NCBI GenBank assembly: GCA_020851915.1
Contig: JADZBT010000146.1
Span: forward strand, 1-13,878
Direction: 5' to 3'
Source of the DNA: Alphaproteobacteria bacterium
GTDB lineage: Bacteria > Pseudomonadota > Alphaproteobacteria > Rickettsiales > RI-342
Length of the DNA stretch: 13,878 nucleotides
Shown here: positions 1 to 7,965 of the stretch, piece after piece
Layout: each line of letters starts with the position of its first letter
Numbering within the stretch: the stretch's first letter is position 1
Notes under the pieces: generated by a model
Databases searched by the model: none
What the model saw: only the letters and a program-made list of their open reading frames with translations
What the model was told of the DNA's origin: nothing
Program-made: the position numbers and the translations under genes

Positions 1-1
1 A

Positions 2-631
2 AATAAGAACCGCGAGTTGCAGGAAACCCGCGACTGGCTGCCCGATCCCGGCAATATCATTTTCATCCGCCAGCAGCAGCCGTTAGGCTTGGGCCATGCC
101 GTATGGTGCGCGCGGAATGTCATCGGCGATGAACCCTTCGCGGTATTGCTGGCCGATGACATCATCCTCTCCAAGACGCCTTGCCTCAAGCAACTGGTGG
201 ATGCCTACCAGAAAGTAGGAGGCAACGTCATAGGCGCGGCGGACATCGAGCGTGAGAAGACCAGCAGCTACGGTGTGTTCGATATTGCGAAGAACGAAGG
301 AGCATTCGTGCATGCCAAAGGGCTGGTGGAAAAGCCCAAACCCGAGAACGCTCCCTCGCAGACGGCGGTATTCGGGCGTTACATATTGCAGCCCTCGATA
401 TTCAAATACCTCGACAAGCAGAAAGCCGGCGTAGGCGGTGAGATACAGCTCACCGATGCCATCCGCGAGGCCATGGCGGATACGCCGCTCACCGGCTTCC
501 GCTTCGAGGGCGAGCGCTTCGATTGCGGTAATCGGGAAGGTTTCGTCGAGGCTAACATTGCATTCGCCCTCGCGCGTCCCGACATGCATGATCGCATGCA
601 GGCGATTTTGAAAAAGTATGCAAAACAATGA
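2..631 (+). CDS. galU: UTP--glucose-1-phosphate uridylyltransferase, C-terminal part (5' end outside window)
   Basis: GalU joins UTP and glucose-1-phosphate to make UDP-glucose, the sugar donor for envelope polysaccharides. The open frame is already running at base 2, so about 209 C-terminal residues are visible and the true start lies upstream; the TTG at 17 is an internal leucine codon. Recognisable family blocks are QPLGLGHAVWCAR, LLADDIIL, EREKTSSYGVFD, the lysine-containing VEKPKP, GGEIQLTDAI and RFDCGNREGFVEAN, in the usual GalU order. The N-terminal nucleotide-binding loop is missing only because the window starts late. It ends in TGA at 629-631, about 105 bases before ugd, the enzyme that uses its product, which supports the assignment. 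The gap between them holds a large perfect dyad. The family call is firm. The exact polysaccharide served cannot be read from here. Confidence 0.95.
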   Translation, partial: NKNRELQETRDWLPDPGNIIFIRQQQPLGLGHAVWCARNVIGDEPFAVLLADDIILSKTPCLKQLVDAYQKVGGNVIGAADIEREKTSSYGVFDIAKNEGAFVHAKGLVEKPKPENAPSQTAVFGRYILQPSIFKYLDKQKAGVGGEIQLTDAIREAMADTPLTGFRFEGERFDCGNREGFVEANIAFALARPDMHDRMQAILKKYAKQ

Positions 632-638
632 AATTGGA

Positions 639-720
639 TGCCATCCCGGCGAAGGCCGGGATCTTATCTATCCGGCCACGCCTGTGGTGATATGAGATCC
701 CGGCCTTCGCCGGGATGGCA
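639..720. repeat. Twin-hairpin intergenic palindromic repeat (26-bp perfect arms)
   Basis: Bases 639-664 are the exact reverse complement of 695-720, giving 26 bp arms around a 30-base spacer. Each arm is itself a hairpin of the type CCCGG-loop-CCGGG, and the spacer contains a small CCAC/GTGG stem. It lies 7 bases after the galU stop and 5 bases before the ugd ribosome-binding site. There is no T-run after it, so a classical intrinsic terminator is not obvious, although the folded RNA could attenuate transcription or protect the galU 3' end. It shares its architecture with the repeats at 5049-5134 and 10348-10428. Confidence 0.85.
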
Positions 721-725
721 ATGTT

Positions 726-730
726 TGAGG
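726..730 (+). promoter_or_regulatory. Ribosome-binding site that fixes the ugd start
   Basis: The motif TGAGG ends 5 bases before the ATG at 736. It favours that ATG over the in-frame ATGs at 715 and 721. The one at 715 lies inside the palindromic repeat arm, and neither upstream ATG has a purine-rich leader of its own. Confidence 0.7.
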
Positions 731-735
731 TATGT

Positions 736-2046
736 ATGCACATCGCTATGATAGGCACGGGGTATGTGGGGCTGGTATCGGGCGCGTGCTTCGCCGAGCT
801 GGGCTTCACGGTCACCTGCGTCGATAAGGATGCCGGAAAGATCGCCCGCTTGAAGCAGGGCGAGATACCCATCTATGAGCCGGGCTTGGATGTGTTGGTA
901 GCCGCCGGCGGCAAAGCGGGCCGCCTGTCCTTCACCACCGACCTGAAGGCGGCGGTGGCGCATGCCGACGCCGTGTTCATTGCCGTGGGTACGCCCAGCC
1001 GCCGTGGGGATGGCCATGCCGACCTGTCGTTCGTCCATGCGGCGGCTGAGGAAGTTGCCGCTGCCCTCAAAGGTTATACGGTGGTGGTTACCAAATCCAC
1101 CGTTCCGGTAGGTACGGGGCAGGACGTAAAGCGCATCATCGCGGCGAAAAATCCTGCCGCCGATTTCGATATGGTATCCAATCCGGAATTCCTGCGCGAA
1201 GGCTCGGCCATCGAGGATTTCATGCATCCTGACCGCGTAGTGGTCGGTGCTGAAAGTATCCGTGCCCGCGAATGTATGGAGCGCCTCTACCGCCCGCTGT
1301 CGATGAAGGGCGCGCCGGTGCTGTTCACCGGCATCGAGACGGCGGAGCTTATCAAATATGCTGCCAACGCCTTTCTGGCGACCAAGATCATGTTCATCAA
1401 CGAGATGGCCGACATCTGCGAGCGGGTAGGGGCCAATATCGAGCAGGTGGCAGACGGCATCGGCCTCGACAAACGCATTGGCCGCTCTTTCCTCAATCCC
1501 GGCCCCGGCTATGGCGGCTCCTGCTTCCCCAAGGATACACTGGCGCTGGTCAAGATCGCCGAAGAAGCGGGCGCGCCCACGCGCATCGTGGAGACGGTCG
1601 TGGCCGCGAACGAAGATCGCAAGCACCGCATGGTCGAGAAGATCATCGCGGCGGCGGGCGGCAGCGTCGAGGGCAAGACCATCGCGCTGCTGGGTGTCAC
1701 CTTCAAGCCGGGCACGGACGACATGCGTGATGCTCCCAGCCTCGTCATCGTGCCGGGACTGCTGCGGCAGGGCGCGCGCATCCGCGCCTATGATCCGGAA
1801 GGCATGGAGGAGGCGAAAAAACTTCTTCCCACCGACGGCATCGACTGGTGCAAAGGCGCGTATGAGGCCATGGAGGGAGCAGATCTTCTGGTACTGCTCA
1901 CCGAGTGGAACGAATTTCGCGGGCTGGATATGAACGAGATACGTACCCGCCTGCGTACGCCGCTGGTGGTGGATCTTCGTAACGTCTGGCAGCCGGAGGA
2001 TATGCGCGCGTCGGGGCTGCGCTATGTGTCTGTGGGAAGGCATTAG
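736..2046 (+). CDS. ugd: UDP-glucose 6-dehydrogenase
   Basis: Ugd oxidises UDP-glucose to UDP-glucuronate with two NAD+, feeding capsule, exopolysaccharide or lipid A sugar synthesis in the cytoplasm. The 436-residue protein begins MHIAMIGTGYVG with the Rossmann GxGxxG at residues 7-12 and an acidic residue (D30) after the second strand for the NAD ribose. Further family blocks are VGTPS, STVPVGT and NPEFLREGSA. The active-site region has K207 and N211 in ELIKYAANAF, and the catalytic cysteine is C263 in GYGGSCFPKD. The C-terminal UDP-binding domain follows (GVTFKPGTDDMRDAPS). Length is typical of the bacterial family. I chose the ATG at 736 because of its ribosome-binding site and because the family usually starts two or three residues before the first beta strand. 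It lies downstream of galU and is probably co-transcribed unless the repeat between them stops transcription. The stop codon TAG lies inside the next intergenic repeat. Confidence 0.96.
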   Translation: MHIAMIGTGYVGLVSGACFAELGFTVTCVDKDAGKIARLKQGEIPIYEPGLDVLVAAGGKAGRLSFTTDLKAAVAHADAVFIAVGTPSRRGDGHADLSFVHAAAEEVAAALKGYTVVVTKSTVPVGTGQDVKRIIAAKNPAADFDMVSNPEFLREGSAIEDFMHPDRVVVGAESIRARECMERLYRPLSMKGAPVLFTGIETAELIKYAANAFLATKIMFINEMADICERVGANIEQVADGIGLDKRIGRSFLNPGPGYGGSCFPKDTLALVKIAEEAGAPTRIVETVVAANEDRKHRMVEKIIAAAGGSVEGKTIALLGVTFKPGTDDMRDAPSLVIVPGLLRQGARIRAYDPEGMEEAKKLLPTDGIDWCKGAYEAMEGADLLVLLTEWNEFRGLDMNEIRTRLRTPLVVDLRNVWQPEDMRASGLRYVSVGRH

Positions 2047-2124
2047 GGGCTAGGCATTAGGCGTCAGGTGTTATACGTTCGAACTGCCCCCTAATCCCTA
2101 ACCCCCAATGCCTAATGCCTAACC
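2039..2124. repeat. TTAGGC-type inverted repeat overlapping the ugd stop and addB start
   Basis: The gap between ugd and addB is built of short TTAGG/CCTAA units in opposite orientations. A 12-bp stretch, TAGGCATTAGGC at 2051-2062, is exactly the reverse complement of 2110-2121. ATTAGGGGC at 2042-2050 is also complementary, with one base inserted, to 2086-2095. The left half includes the ugd stop codon (2044-2046), and the right arm contains the addB start codon (2115-2117). Between the arms is a short unique stretch around GTTATACGTTCGAAC. I see no convincing promoter in it. Confidence 0.8.
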
Positions 2125-5039
2125 TCTACTCCATCCCCCCCAGCGTACCCTTCGCCGATGCACTGGCGGAAGGGATGCTCTCGCGCTATGGCGGCGGCGA
2201 TGGTCTCGCATTATCGCGTGCGATGGTTCTGTTGCCCAGCCGCCGCGCGGCGCGCAACCTACGGGAAGCGTTCCTGCGCGCAACGGATGGCACGCCCACA
2301 TTGCTCCCGCGCATGATTCCTGTCGGCGAGGTGGATGAGGGCGAATTGCATCTGACGCTGGATGCCGGGGAAGAGCTGAGTCTGCCGCCCGCTATTTCTC
2401 CGATGCGGCGGCGTCTGCTATTGGCCAACCTCGTGCGCGGATGGTATCGCGCGAAGCATCAGGCATCGCAGCCGATGGATCAGGCCGTGCGGCTGGCGGC
2501 GGAGCTGGCACGGCTCATCGACGACGTGCAGCGCGAGCAACTCGATTTTGCCGCGCTGAAGGATCTCGCGCCGGAGGAATACGCCGCGCACTGGCAGGAG
2601 ACACTCACGTTTCTGGGCATCGTCACCGACCAGTGGCCGAATATCCTGAAAGAGCATGATCTGCTCGACCCGGTCGAACGCCGCAATCGCCTGCTGGAAA
2701 CGCAAGCGCGGCAGTGGAAATCGTACCCACCCGCATATCCCATCATCGCCGCTGGCTCGACGGGGAGCATTCCAGCCACCGCTGCGCTACTCAAGGTGGT
2801 GACGCGCCTGCCGCAGGGAATGCTGGTGCTACCCGGCCTCGATACGCAGATGGATGACGCCTGCTGGGACGCGCTGGAAGCATCGCACCCGCAATTCGGG
2901 ATGAAGCAGTTGCTTCAGCATATCGCCGTCGCGCGCAACGAGGTCGAAGCATGGACGCCTCCGCGCGATGCAGCGCGCGAGCGGCTCATTTCAGAAGTGA
3001 TGCGCCCGGCCTCGCAGACGGCAGGCTGGCGGCAGATGAAACTGGATGTGAAGGGGGCAGGCCTCTCCCGCGTGGATTTCTCCACGCTGCATGAGGAAGC
3101 CGCCGGCATTGCGCTGATGATGCGCGAGGTACTCGATACTCCCGGCAAGACCGTGGCGCTGGTCACCCCCGATCGCGCGCTGGCGCGGCGCGTGGTGGCG
3201 GCGCTGTTGCGTTTCGGCGTGGCGGCGGACGATTCCGCCGGGCAACCGCTGGCGCTGACGCGGGCCGGGACGTTCCTGCTATTGCTGGCCGACGCGGCGG
3301 ACGCGCATTTCGCTCCTGTGCCGTTGCTGTCGCTGCTCAAGCATCCGCTCTGTGCGGGCGGATATAAGCGCATCGCGCATCTGGAGCATACGCGCGCGCT
3401 GGAGCGCCTGTTGTTGCGCGGCGTGCGTCCCGCGAGCGATCTTTCCGGGCTGAAGGCGTGCCTCGCGTCGGAGAAGCATGCGTCGACCGAATTACGCCAG
3501 TGGTTCACGCGCATCGCGGCGCTGCTGGAGGAATTTGCCGCGATGATCGGGCGTTACGACCGGCAGGGCATCCCGGCGGAGCGACTACTGGCCGCGCATC
3601 TGGCGGCGGCGGAAGCGCTGGCTGCCACCGATGAGGAAAGCGGCGCGACGTGGCTCTGGGAGAAAGATGACGGAGAGGCGCTTTCCGCATTCATGGAATC
3701 CTTGCAGGCCCATGCAGCTGCGATGGGGCATATCGACGCCACCTATTATGCCGGGCTGCTACGCGAATTGCTGGGCGGCGAAACCTACCGTCCGAAATAC
3801 GGACTGCATCCGCGCGTGAAGATACTGAGCCCGATGGAAGCGCGCATGCTCCATGCCGATCGGGTGGTACTGGGTGGGCTGAACGAAAAGACCTGGCCAT
3901 CAGAGGCCGCCGGCGATCCGTGGATGAGCCGCCCGATGCGGCTGGCGTTCGGATTGCCGGATGTCACGCGCAGTATCGGCCTGTCGGCGCACGACGTGGC
4001 GACGCTCATGTGTGCGCCGGAGGTCATCCTCACGCGCGCCGAGAAAGTGGATGGAACTCCTACCGTGCCATCGCGCTGGCTGCTGCGTCTGGATGCGGTG
4101 CTCTCGGTGGCGGGGGCGCCGGATGCGCTACGACCGGAAAAGCCATGGCGGGAGTGGGCGGTGGAGCTCGACCGCATTGCCGCGCAGGAATCGCTAAGCC
4201 CACCTGCACCCGTGCCGCCGCTGGCGGCGCGCCCCCGCACGCTTTCGGCGACGCAGGTGGAAACCCTGATGCGCGATCCTTACGCCATCTACGCCACACA
4301 CATTCTGAAGCTGAAAGCACTCGACGCGCTCGACGAAGATCCCGCAGGCGCGGATTTCGGCAGCCTCATCCACCGGGCGCTGGACAGGTACGTGAAGGCT
4401 CACGCGACCATTGCGCCGGATGCGTGGTTGGATACGCTGTTGGACTATGGCCGCGAAGAATTCGGCGACTGGCTGGAACGCCCGTCCATCGCCGCCTTCT
4501 GGTGGCCGCGCTTCGAGCGCATCGCGGCATGGTTCGTGGAGGCGGACGCCGCACGGCGGCAGGCAGGGGCGGAGGTGCTGTCGGAACTGAATGGCGAGTA
4601 TCGTTTTGCTGCCCCGGCGGGCGACTTCCTGCTTATCGCTCGCGCCGACCGCATTGAGCGCAAGGCTGACGGCACGGCGGCGATCATCGATTACAAGACC
4701 GGCACAATGCCCACGGGAAAGGCGGTGGAGCAGGGGCTCTCCAGCCAGTTGCCGCTGGAGGCGCTGATTCTGGGCAACGGCGGATTTCCGGGTGTTCCGG
4801 CATCCGCCACTGGTGAGCTGTCCTACTGGCAGGTCAAAGGCGGCGACCCGGCCGGGGAAGAGAATCCCCTGAAACTCGATATACCCGGGGCATTAGAGGC
4901 CGCGCGCACAGGGCTGGAAGCCCTCATTGCCGCCTTCGATGATCCCACCACGCCCTACCTCGCCAACCCCGACCCGGCGCGGGAGTCATCATACAATGAT
5001 TACGCCCATTTGGAGCGGTTGAAAGAGTGGGGTTCTTAG
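2115..5039 (+). CDS. addB: Double-strand break repair protein AddB (alphaproteobacterial type)
   Basis: AddB is the second subunit of the AddAB helicase-nuclease that resects double-strand breaks and loads RecA. The 974-residue protein has the AddB layout: an N-terminal region that is helicase-like but without a Walker A GxxGxGKT near its start, a central region with KILSPMEARMLHADRVVLGGLNEKTWP around residue 570-600, and a C-terminal PD-(D/E)XK nuclease. The nuclease residues visible are H753 (FGSLIHRALD), D845 (ARADRIER), and D859 and K861 in IDYKTG, so the nuclease looks intact. The four cysteines that hold an Fe-S cluster in Firmicutes AddB are absent; the position before the nuclease reads MRDPYAIYA. 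The start ATG lies inside a repeat arm and has no clear Shine-Dalgarno sequence, but the block YSIPPSVPFADAL just after it is the usual AddB beginning. addA, normally the next gene in this class, does not follow; gyrA does. Confidence 0.92.
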   Translation: MPNLYSIPPSVPFADALAEGMLSRYGGGDGLALSRAMVLLPSRRAARNLREAFLRATDGTPTLLPRMIPVGEVDEGELHLTLDAGEELSLPPAISPMRRRLLLANLVRGWYRAKHQASQPMDQAVRLAAELARLIDDVQREQLDFAALKDLAPEEYAAHWQETLTFLGIVTDQWPNILKEHDLLDPVERRNRLLETQARQWKSYPPAYPIIAAGSTGSIPATAALLKVVTRLPQGMLVLPGLDTQMDDACWDALEASHPQFGMKQLLQHIAVARNEVEAWTPPRDAARERLISEVMRPASQTAGWRQMKLDVKGAGLSRVDFSTLHEEAAGIALMMREVLDTPGKTVALVTPDRALARRVVAALLRFGVAADDSAGQPLALTRAGTFLLLLADAADAHFAPVPLLSLLKHPLCAGGYKRIAHLEHTRALERLLLRGVRPASDLSGLKACLASEKHASTELRQWFTRIAALLEEFAAMIGRYDRQGIPAERLLAAHLAAAEALAATDEESGATWLWEKDDGEALSAFMESLQAHAAAMGHIDATYYAGLLRELLGGETYRPKYGLHPRVKILSPMEARMLHADRVVLGGLNEKTWPSEAAGDPWMSRPMRLAFGLPDVTRSIGLSAHDVATLMCAPEVILTRAEKVDGTPTVPSRWLLRLDAVLSVAGAPDALRPEKPWREWAVELDRIAAQESLSPPAPVPPLAARPRTLSATQVETLMRDPYAIYATHILKLKALDALDEDPAGADFGSLIHRALDRYVKAHATIAPDAWLDTLLDYGREEFGDWLERPSIAAFWWPRFERIAAWFVEADAARRQAGAEVLSELNGEYRFAAPAGDFLLIARADRIERKADGTAAIIDYKTGTMPTGKAVEQGLSSQLPLEALILGNGGFPGVPASATGELSYWQVKGGDPAGEENPLKLDIPGALEAARTGLEALIAAFDDPTTPYLANPDPARESSYNDYAHLERLKEWGS

Positions 5040-5048
5040 AAAAAGGCG

Positions 5049-5134
5049 CACATCCCGGACGCCTGAAGGGCGATCCGGGACCTCACCACGGGATCCCGGA
5101 TCTTCGCGGTCTGCGACCGCTTGTCCGGGATGTG
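5049..5134. repeat. Twin-hairpin intergenic palindromic repeat
   Basis: Outer arms CACATCCCGGAC (5049-5060) and GTCCGGGATGTG (5123-5134) are a perfect 12-bp inverted repeat. Inside are GATCCGGGA/TCCCGGATC (5072-5080 with 5094-5102) and a GCGGT/ACCGC hairpin (5106-5120). Each half therefore begins and ends with TCCCGGA/TCCGGGA, the same plan as the repeat at 639-720. It begins 10 bases after the addB stop. Confidence 0.8.
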
Positions 5135-5161
5135 AGTTTGGGGCGGTTTCCCCCACCTTTC

Positions 5162-5177
5162 CCCGTTGCTTAACGGG
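5162..5177 (+). promoter_or_regulatory. Small hairpin upstream of gyrA (weak terminator or operator)
   Basis: CCCGTT (5162-5167) pairs with AACGGG (5172-5177) around a GCTT loop. It is followed by TGTTTACC, which is too weak a T-run for a confident terminator. It overlaps the candidate gyrA -35 element, so it could equally be an operator. Function is unproven. Confidence 0.4.
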
Positions 5178-5194
5178 TGTTTACCTGCTAGAAA
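5166..5194 (+). promoter_or_regulatory. Candidate gyrA promoter
   Basis: TTGCTT (5166-5171) and TAGAAA (5189-5194) are separated by 17 bases and would start transcription about 20-25 bases before the gyrA start codon. Matches to the sigma-70 consensus are only 3/6 and 4/6, so this is a suggestion drawn from spacing and position. Confidence 0.3.
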
Positions 5195-5210
5195 ATGGGT
5201 ACAAAAAAAT

Positions 5211-5217
5211 AAGGGGG
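5211..5217 (+). promoter_or_regulatory. Ribosome-binding site for the gyrA TTG start
   Basis: AAGGGGG lies 7 bases before the TTG at 5225. This strong purine run, together with the conserved N-terminus after it, is why the TTG was taken as the start. Confidence 0.7.
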
Positions 5218-5224
5218 TTACGCC

Positions 5225-7954
5225 TTGTCCGATACCATCGCCGATCATTCCGAGATTCTTCCGATTTCCATCGAGCAGGAGATGAAGACCTCCTACCTCG
5301 ATTACGCGATGAGCGTGATCGTGAGCCGCGCGATACCGGATGTGTGCGACGGGTTGAAGCCGGTGCATCGCCGCATTCTCTATGCGATGGCGGAATCGGG
5401 CTGCGACTTTAATAAACCTTACAGAAAGTCCGCGCGTATCGTCGGTGAAGTGATGGGTAAATACCACCCGCACGGCGACTCGGCGATCTATGACGCGTTG
5501 GTGCGTATGGCGCAGGATTTCTCGATGCGCCTGATGCTGGTGGACGGGCAGGGTAACTTCGGATCGATGGACGGCGACAAGGCCGCCGCGATGCGTTACA
5601 CCGAGTCACGCCTCGCCAAGGCCGCGCACGCGCTGCTGGGCGACATCGACAAGAACACGATATCCTTTCAGGACAATTACGACGGCTCCGAAAAAGAGCC
5701 TATGGTACTCCCGGCGCAAGATCCCAACCTGCTGGTGAACGGCGCGGGCGGTATCGCGGTGGGCATGGCGACCAACATCCCGACGCATAATCTGGGCGAG
5801 GTCATTGACGCCTGCTGCATGTATCTTGATAACCGCGACGTCACCATCGAAGAGCTGATGGAGGTCATTCCCGGCCCGGATTTCCCGACCGGCGGCATCA
5901 TCATGGGGCGATCGGGCATCCATTCGGCATTCTCGACGGGCCGTGGCTCGGTGGTCATCCGCGCGAAGACGCGCATTGAGAATATCTCCGGCGGGCGAGA
6001 GGCCATCATCATCGAGGAAATTCCCTATCAGGTGAATAAGTCTCGCATGATCGAGCAGATCGCCGACCTCGTGCGCGACAAGCGCGTCGAGGGCATCTCC
6101 GACCTACGCGACGAATCCGACGGCGAGGGCGTGCGCGTGGTCATCGAAACCAAGAAGGACGCACAGGCCGACGTCATCCTCAACCAGCTGTTCAAATTCA
6201 CGCCGCTACAGACCAGCTTCGGCGTCAATATGCTGGCGCTCAATCGTGGCCGTCCGCAGTTGCTGGCGCTCAAGGATGTCATCGTCGCCTTCATCGATTT
6301 CCGCGAAGAAGTTATCACCCGCCGCACCGCGTTCCTGCTCGGCAAGTCCCGCGATCGCGCCCATGTGCTGATCGGCTTGGCGATGGCCGTAGCGAATATC
6401 GACGAGGTCATCAAGGTGATCCGCCATTCCGCCGACCCGGTGATCGCCAAGGAAGAGCTGATGGCGCGCGAGTGGAACGCGGGCGACGTGCTGCCGCTCA
6501 TCAACCTCGTGGAGGATTCCGGGAATCTTGTGGTAGCGGGAAAATGCCGCTTCACCGAGGCACAGGCCAAGGCCGTGCTGGAACTGCGCCTGCAACGCCT
6601 GACCGGGTTGGAGCGCGAGAAGATCGACGGCGAGCTGAACGGCCTCGCCGATGAGATAAAAGAATATCTCTCTATTCTCGCGTCGCGTGAGAAACTGCTG
6701 GGCATCCTGCGTGCCGAGCTGCTTACCATGAAAACGGAATTCGCCACCCCACGCCGCACCGAGATACAGGAAAGCGAATACGACGAGGACGTCGAAGACC
6801 TCATCGCGCGCGAGGATATGGTTGTCACCGTCACCATGGGCGGTTACATCAAGCGTGTGCCGCTGGCTACGTATCGCGCACAGCGTCGCGGTGGCAAGGG
6901 CCGCTCGGCCATGTCCATGCGCGAGGAGGACATCACCACCGAGCTGTTCGTGGCCAATACGCATACGCCCGTGCTGTTTTTCTCGAACAAGGGCAAGGTG
7001 TACCGCCTGAAAGTATACAAACTGCCCATTGGCTCGCCGCAATCGCGCGGCAAGGCGCTGGTCAACGTATTCCCGCTCGAAGCGGGCGAGACCATCACTA
7101 CCTTCATGCCGCTGCCTGAGGAGGAGAATCTCTGGGATCAGCTCAACGTCATCTTCTCGACGGCCAAGGGGAACATCCGCCGCAACGACCTGTCGGATTT
7201 CCACAGCATCCGCGCCAACGGCAAGATCGCCATCCGCATGGACGAGGACGACCGGCTGGTGGGGGTCAGCACCTGCACCGAGGACGACCACATCCTGCTG
7301 GCGGCGCGTTCGGGCAAGTGTATCCGCTTCCCCGTGCATAAGGTGCGCGTGTTCAAGAGCCGCACGTCCGACGGCGTGCGCGGCATGAAGCTCGCTGAGG
7401 ACGACAAGGTGATCTCCATGACCATCCTGCGCGGCGCGGACATCGACATCGAGGAGCGCATGGCGTATCTGAAGCACGCCAACGCGGCGCGGCGCGGCGA
7501 GAAGGCCGAAGTGGGCCTTTCCGACGACCGCCTGCGCGAGATCGCGCAGAACGAGGAATTCATCCTCACCATCACTGAGAACGGTTATGGTAAGCGCACC
7601 TCGGCCTACGAATACCGCGTCACCAACCGTGGCGGTTCGGGCATCGTGAACATCGAGACTTCCGAGCGCAACGGGCAGGTGGTGGCGAGCTTCCCCGTCG
7701 AGGACAAGAACGACATCATCCTGATGACCGATCAGGCGAAGGTGATCCGCTGCCCCGTGCGCGACATCCGCATCGCGGGCCGCAACACGCAGGGCGTGAC
7801 CATCTTCAACACCTCGGACAAGGAGGTGGTGGTTTCTGCCACGCGCATCGTCGACGAAGGCGGCGAAGGCGTCGAGGGATTGGAGGGCGCGGAAGGTGGT
7901 GAAGCGCTCACTGACGCTGCGGATACGGCGCTTCAGGAACCCGGCAACGAATAG
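5225..7954 (+). CDS. gyrA: DNA gyrase subunit A
   Basis: GyrA is the DNA-cutting and DNA-wrapping subunit of gyrase, which introduces negative supercoils with GyrB. The 909-residue protein starts at a TTG and opens with the family block ISIEQEMKTSYLDYAMSVIVSRA. The catalytic tyrosine is Y125 (AAMRYTE, Y122 in E. coli). The quinolone-determining region reads HGDSAIYD with S86 and D90, equivalent to E. coli S83 and D87, so the common resistance substitutions are absent. NLLVNGAGGIAVGMATNIP and the coiled-coil tower region follow. The GyrA box QRRGGKG at 553-559 marks it as GyrA rather than ParC, and beta-pinwheel blades follow. The tail is rich in glutamate and glycine (about residues 877-909). 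coaD begins 11 bases after the stop, suggesting co-transcription. It is slightly longer than E. coli GyrA (875 aa). Confidence 0.98.
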   Translation: MSDTIADHSEILPISIEQEMKTSYLDYAMSVIVSRAIPDVCDGLKPVHRRILYAMAESGCDFNKPYRKSARIVGEVMGKYHPHGDSAIYDALVRMAQDFSMRLMLVDGQGNFGSMDGDKAAAMRYTESRLAKAAHALLGDIDKNTISFQDNYDGSEKEPMVLPAQDPNLLVNGAGGIAVGMATNIPTHNLGEVIDACCMYLDNRDVTIEELMEVIPGPDFPTGGIIMGRSGIHSAFSTGRGSVVIRAKTRIENISGGREAIIIEEIPYQVNKSRMIEQIADLVRDKRVEGISDLRDESDGEGVRVVIETKKDAQADVILNQLFKFTPLQTSFGVNMLALNRGRPQLLALKDVIVAFIDFREEVITRRTAFLLGKSRDRAHVLIGLAMAVANIDEVIKVIRHSADPVIAKEELMAREWNAGDVLPLINLVEDSGNLVVAGKCRFTEAQAKAVLELRLQRLTGLEREKIDGELNGLADEIKEYLSILASREKLLGILRAELLTMKTEFATPRRTEIQESEYDEDVEDLIAREDMVVTVTMGGYIKRVPLATYRAQRRGGKGRSAMSMREEDITTELFVANTHTPVLFFSNKGKVYRLKVYKLPIGSPQSRGKALVNVFPLEAGETITTFMPLPEEENLWDQLNVIFSTAKGNIRRNDLSDFHSIRANGKIAIRMDEDDRLVGVSTCTEDDHILLAARSGKCIRFPVHKVRVFKSRTSDGVRGMKLAEDDKVISMTILRGADIDIEERMAYLKHANAARRGEKAEVGLSDDRLREIAQNEEFILTITENGYGKRTSAYEYRVTNRGGSGIVNIETSERNGQVVASFPVEDKNDIILMTDQAKVIRCPVRDIRIAGRNTQGVTIFNTSDKEVVVSATRIVDEGGEGVEGLEGAEGGEALTDAADTALQEPGNE

Positions 7955-7965
7955 CGGCGGCGGCG

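Noticed and set aside
639..720. Possible CRISPR-like repeat
   Set aside because: There are only two arms, in inverted orientation, with one spacer and no cas genes nearby. This is a palindromic element.
715..735. Earlier in-frame ATG codons for ugd at 715 and 721
   Set aside because: The one at 715 lies in the repeat arm, and neither has a ribosome site. Ugd proteins start close to the GxGxxG strand, as from 736.
664..2043. 459-codon open frame on the minus strand across ugd
   Set aside because: It mirrors the ugd coding frame almost end to end, has no recognisable domain, and is what high-GC codon use produces on the opposite strand.
6206..7477. 423-codon minus-strand open frame inside gyrA
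   Set aside because: The + strand protein here is conserved GyrA. The antisense product has no known motif and no ribosome site.
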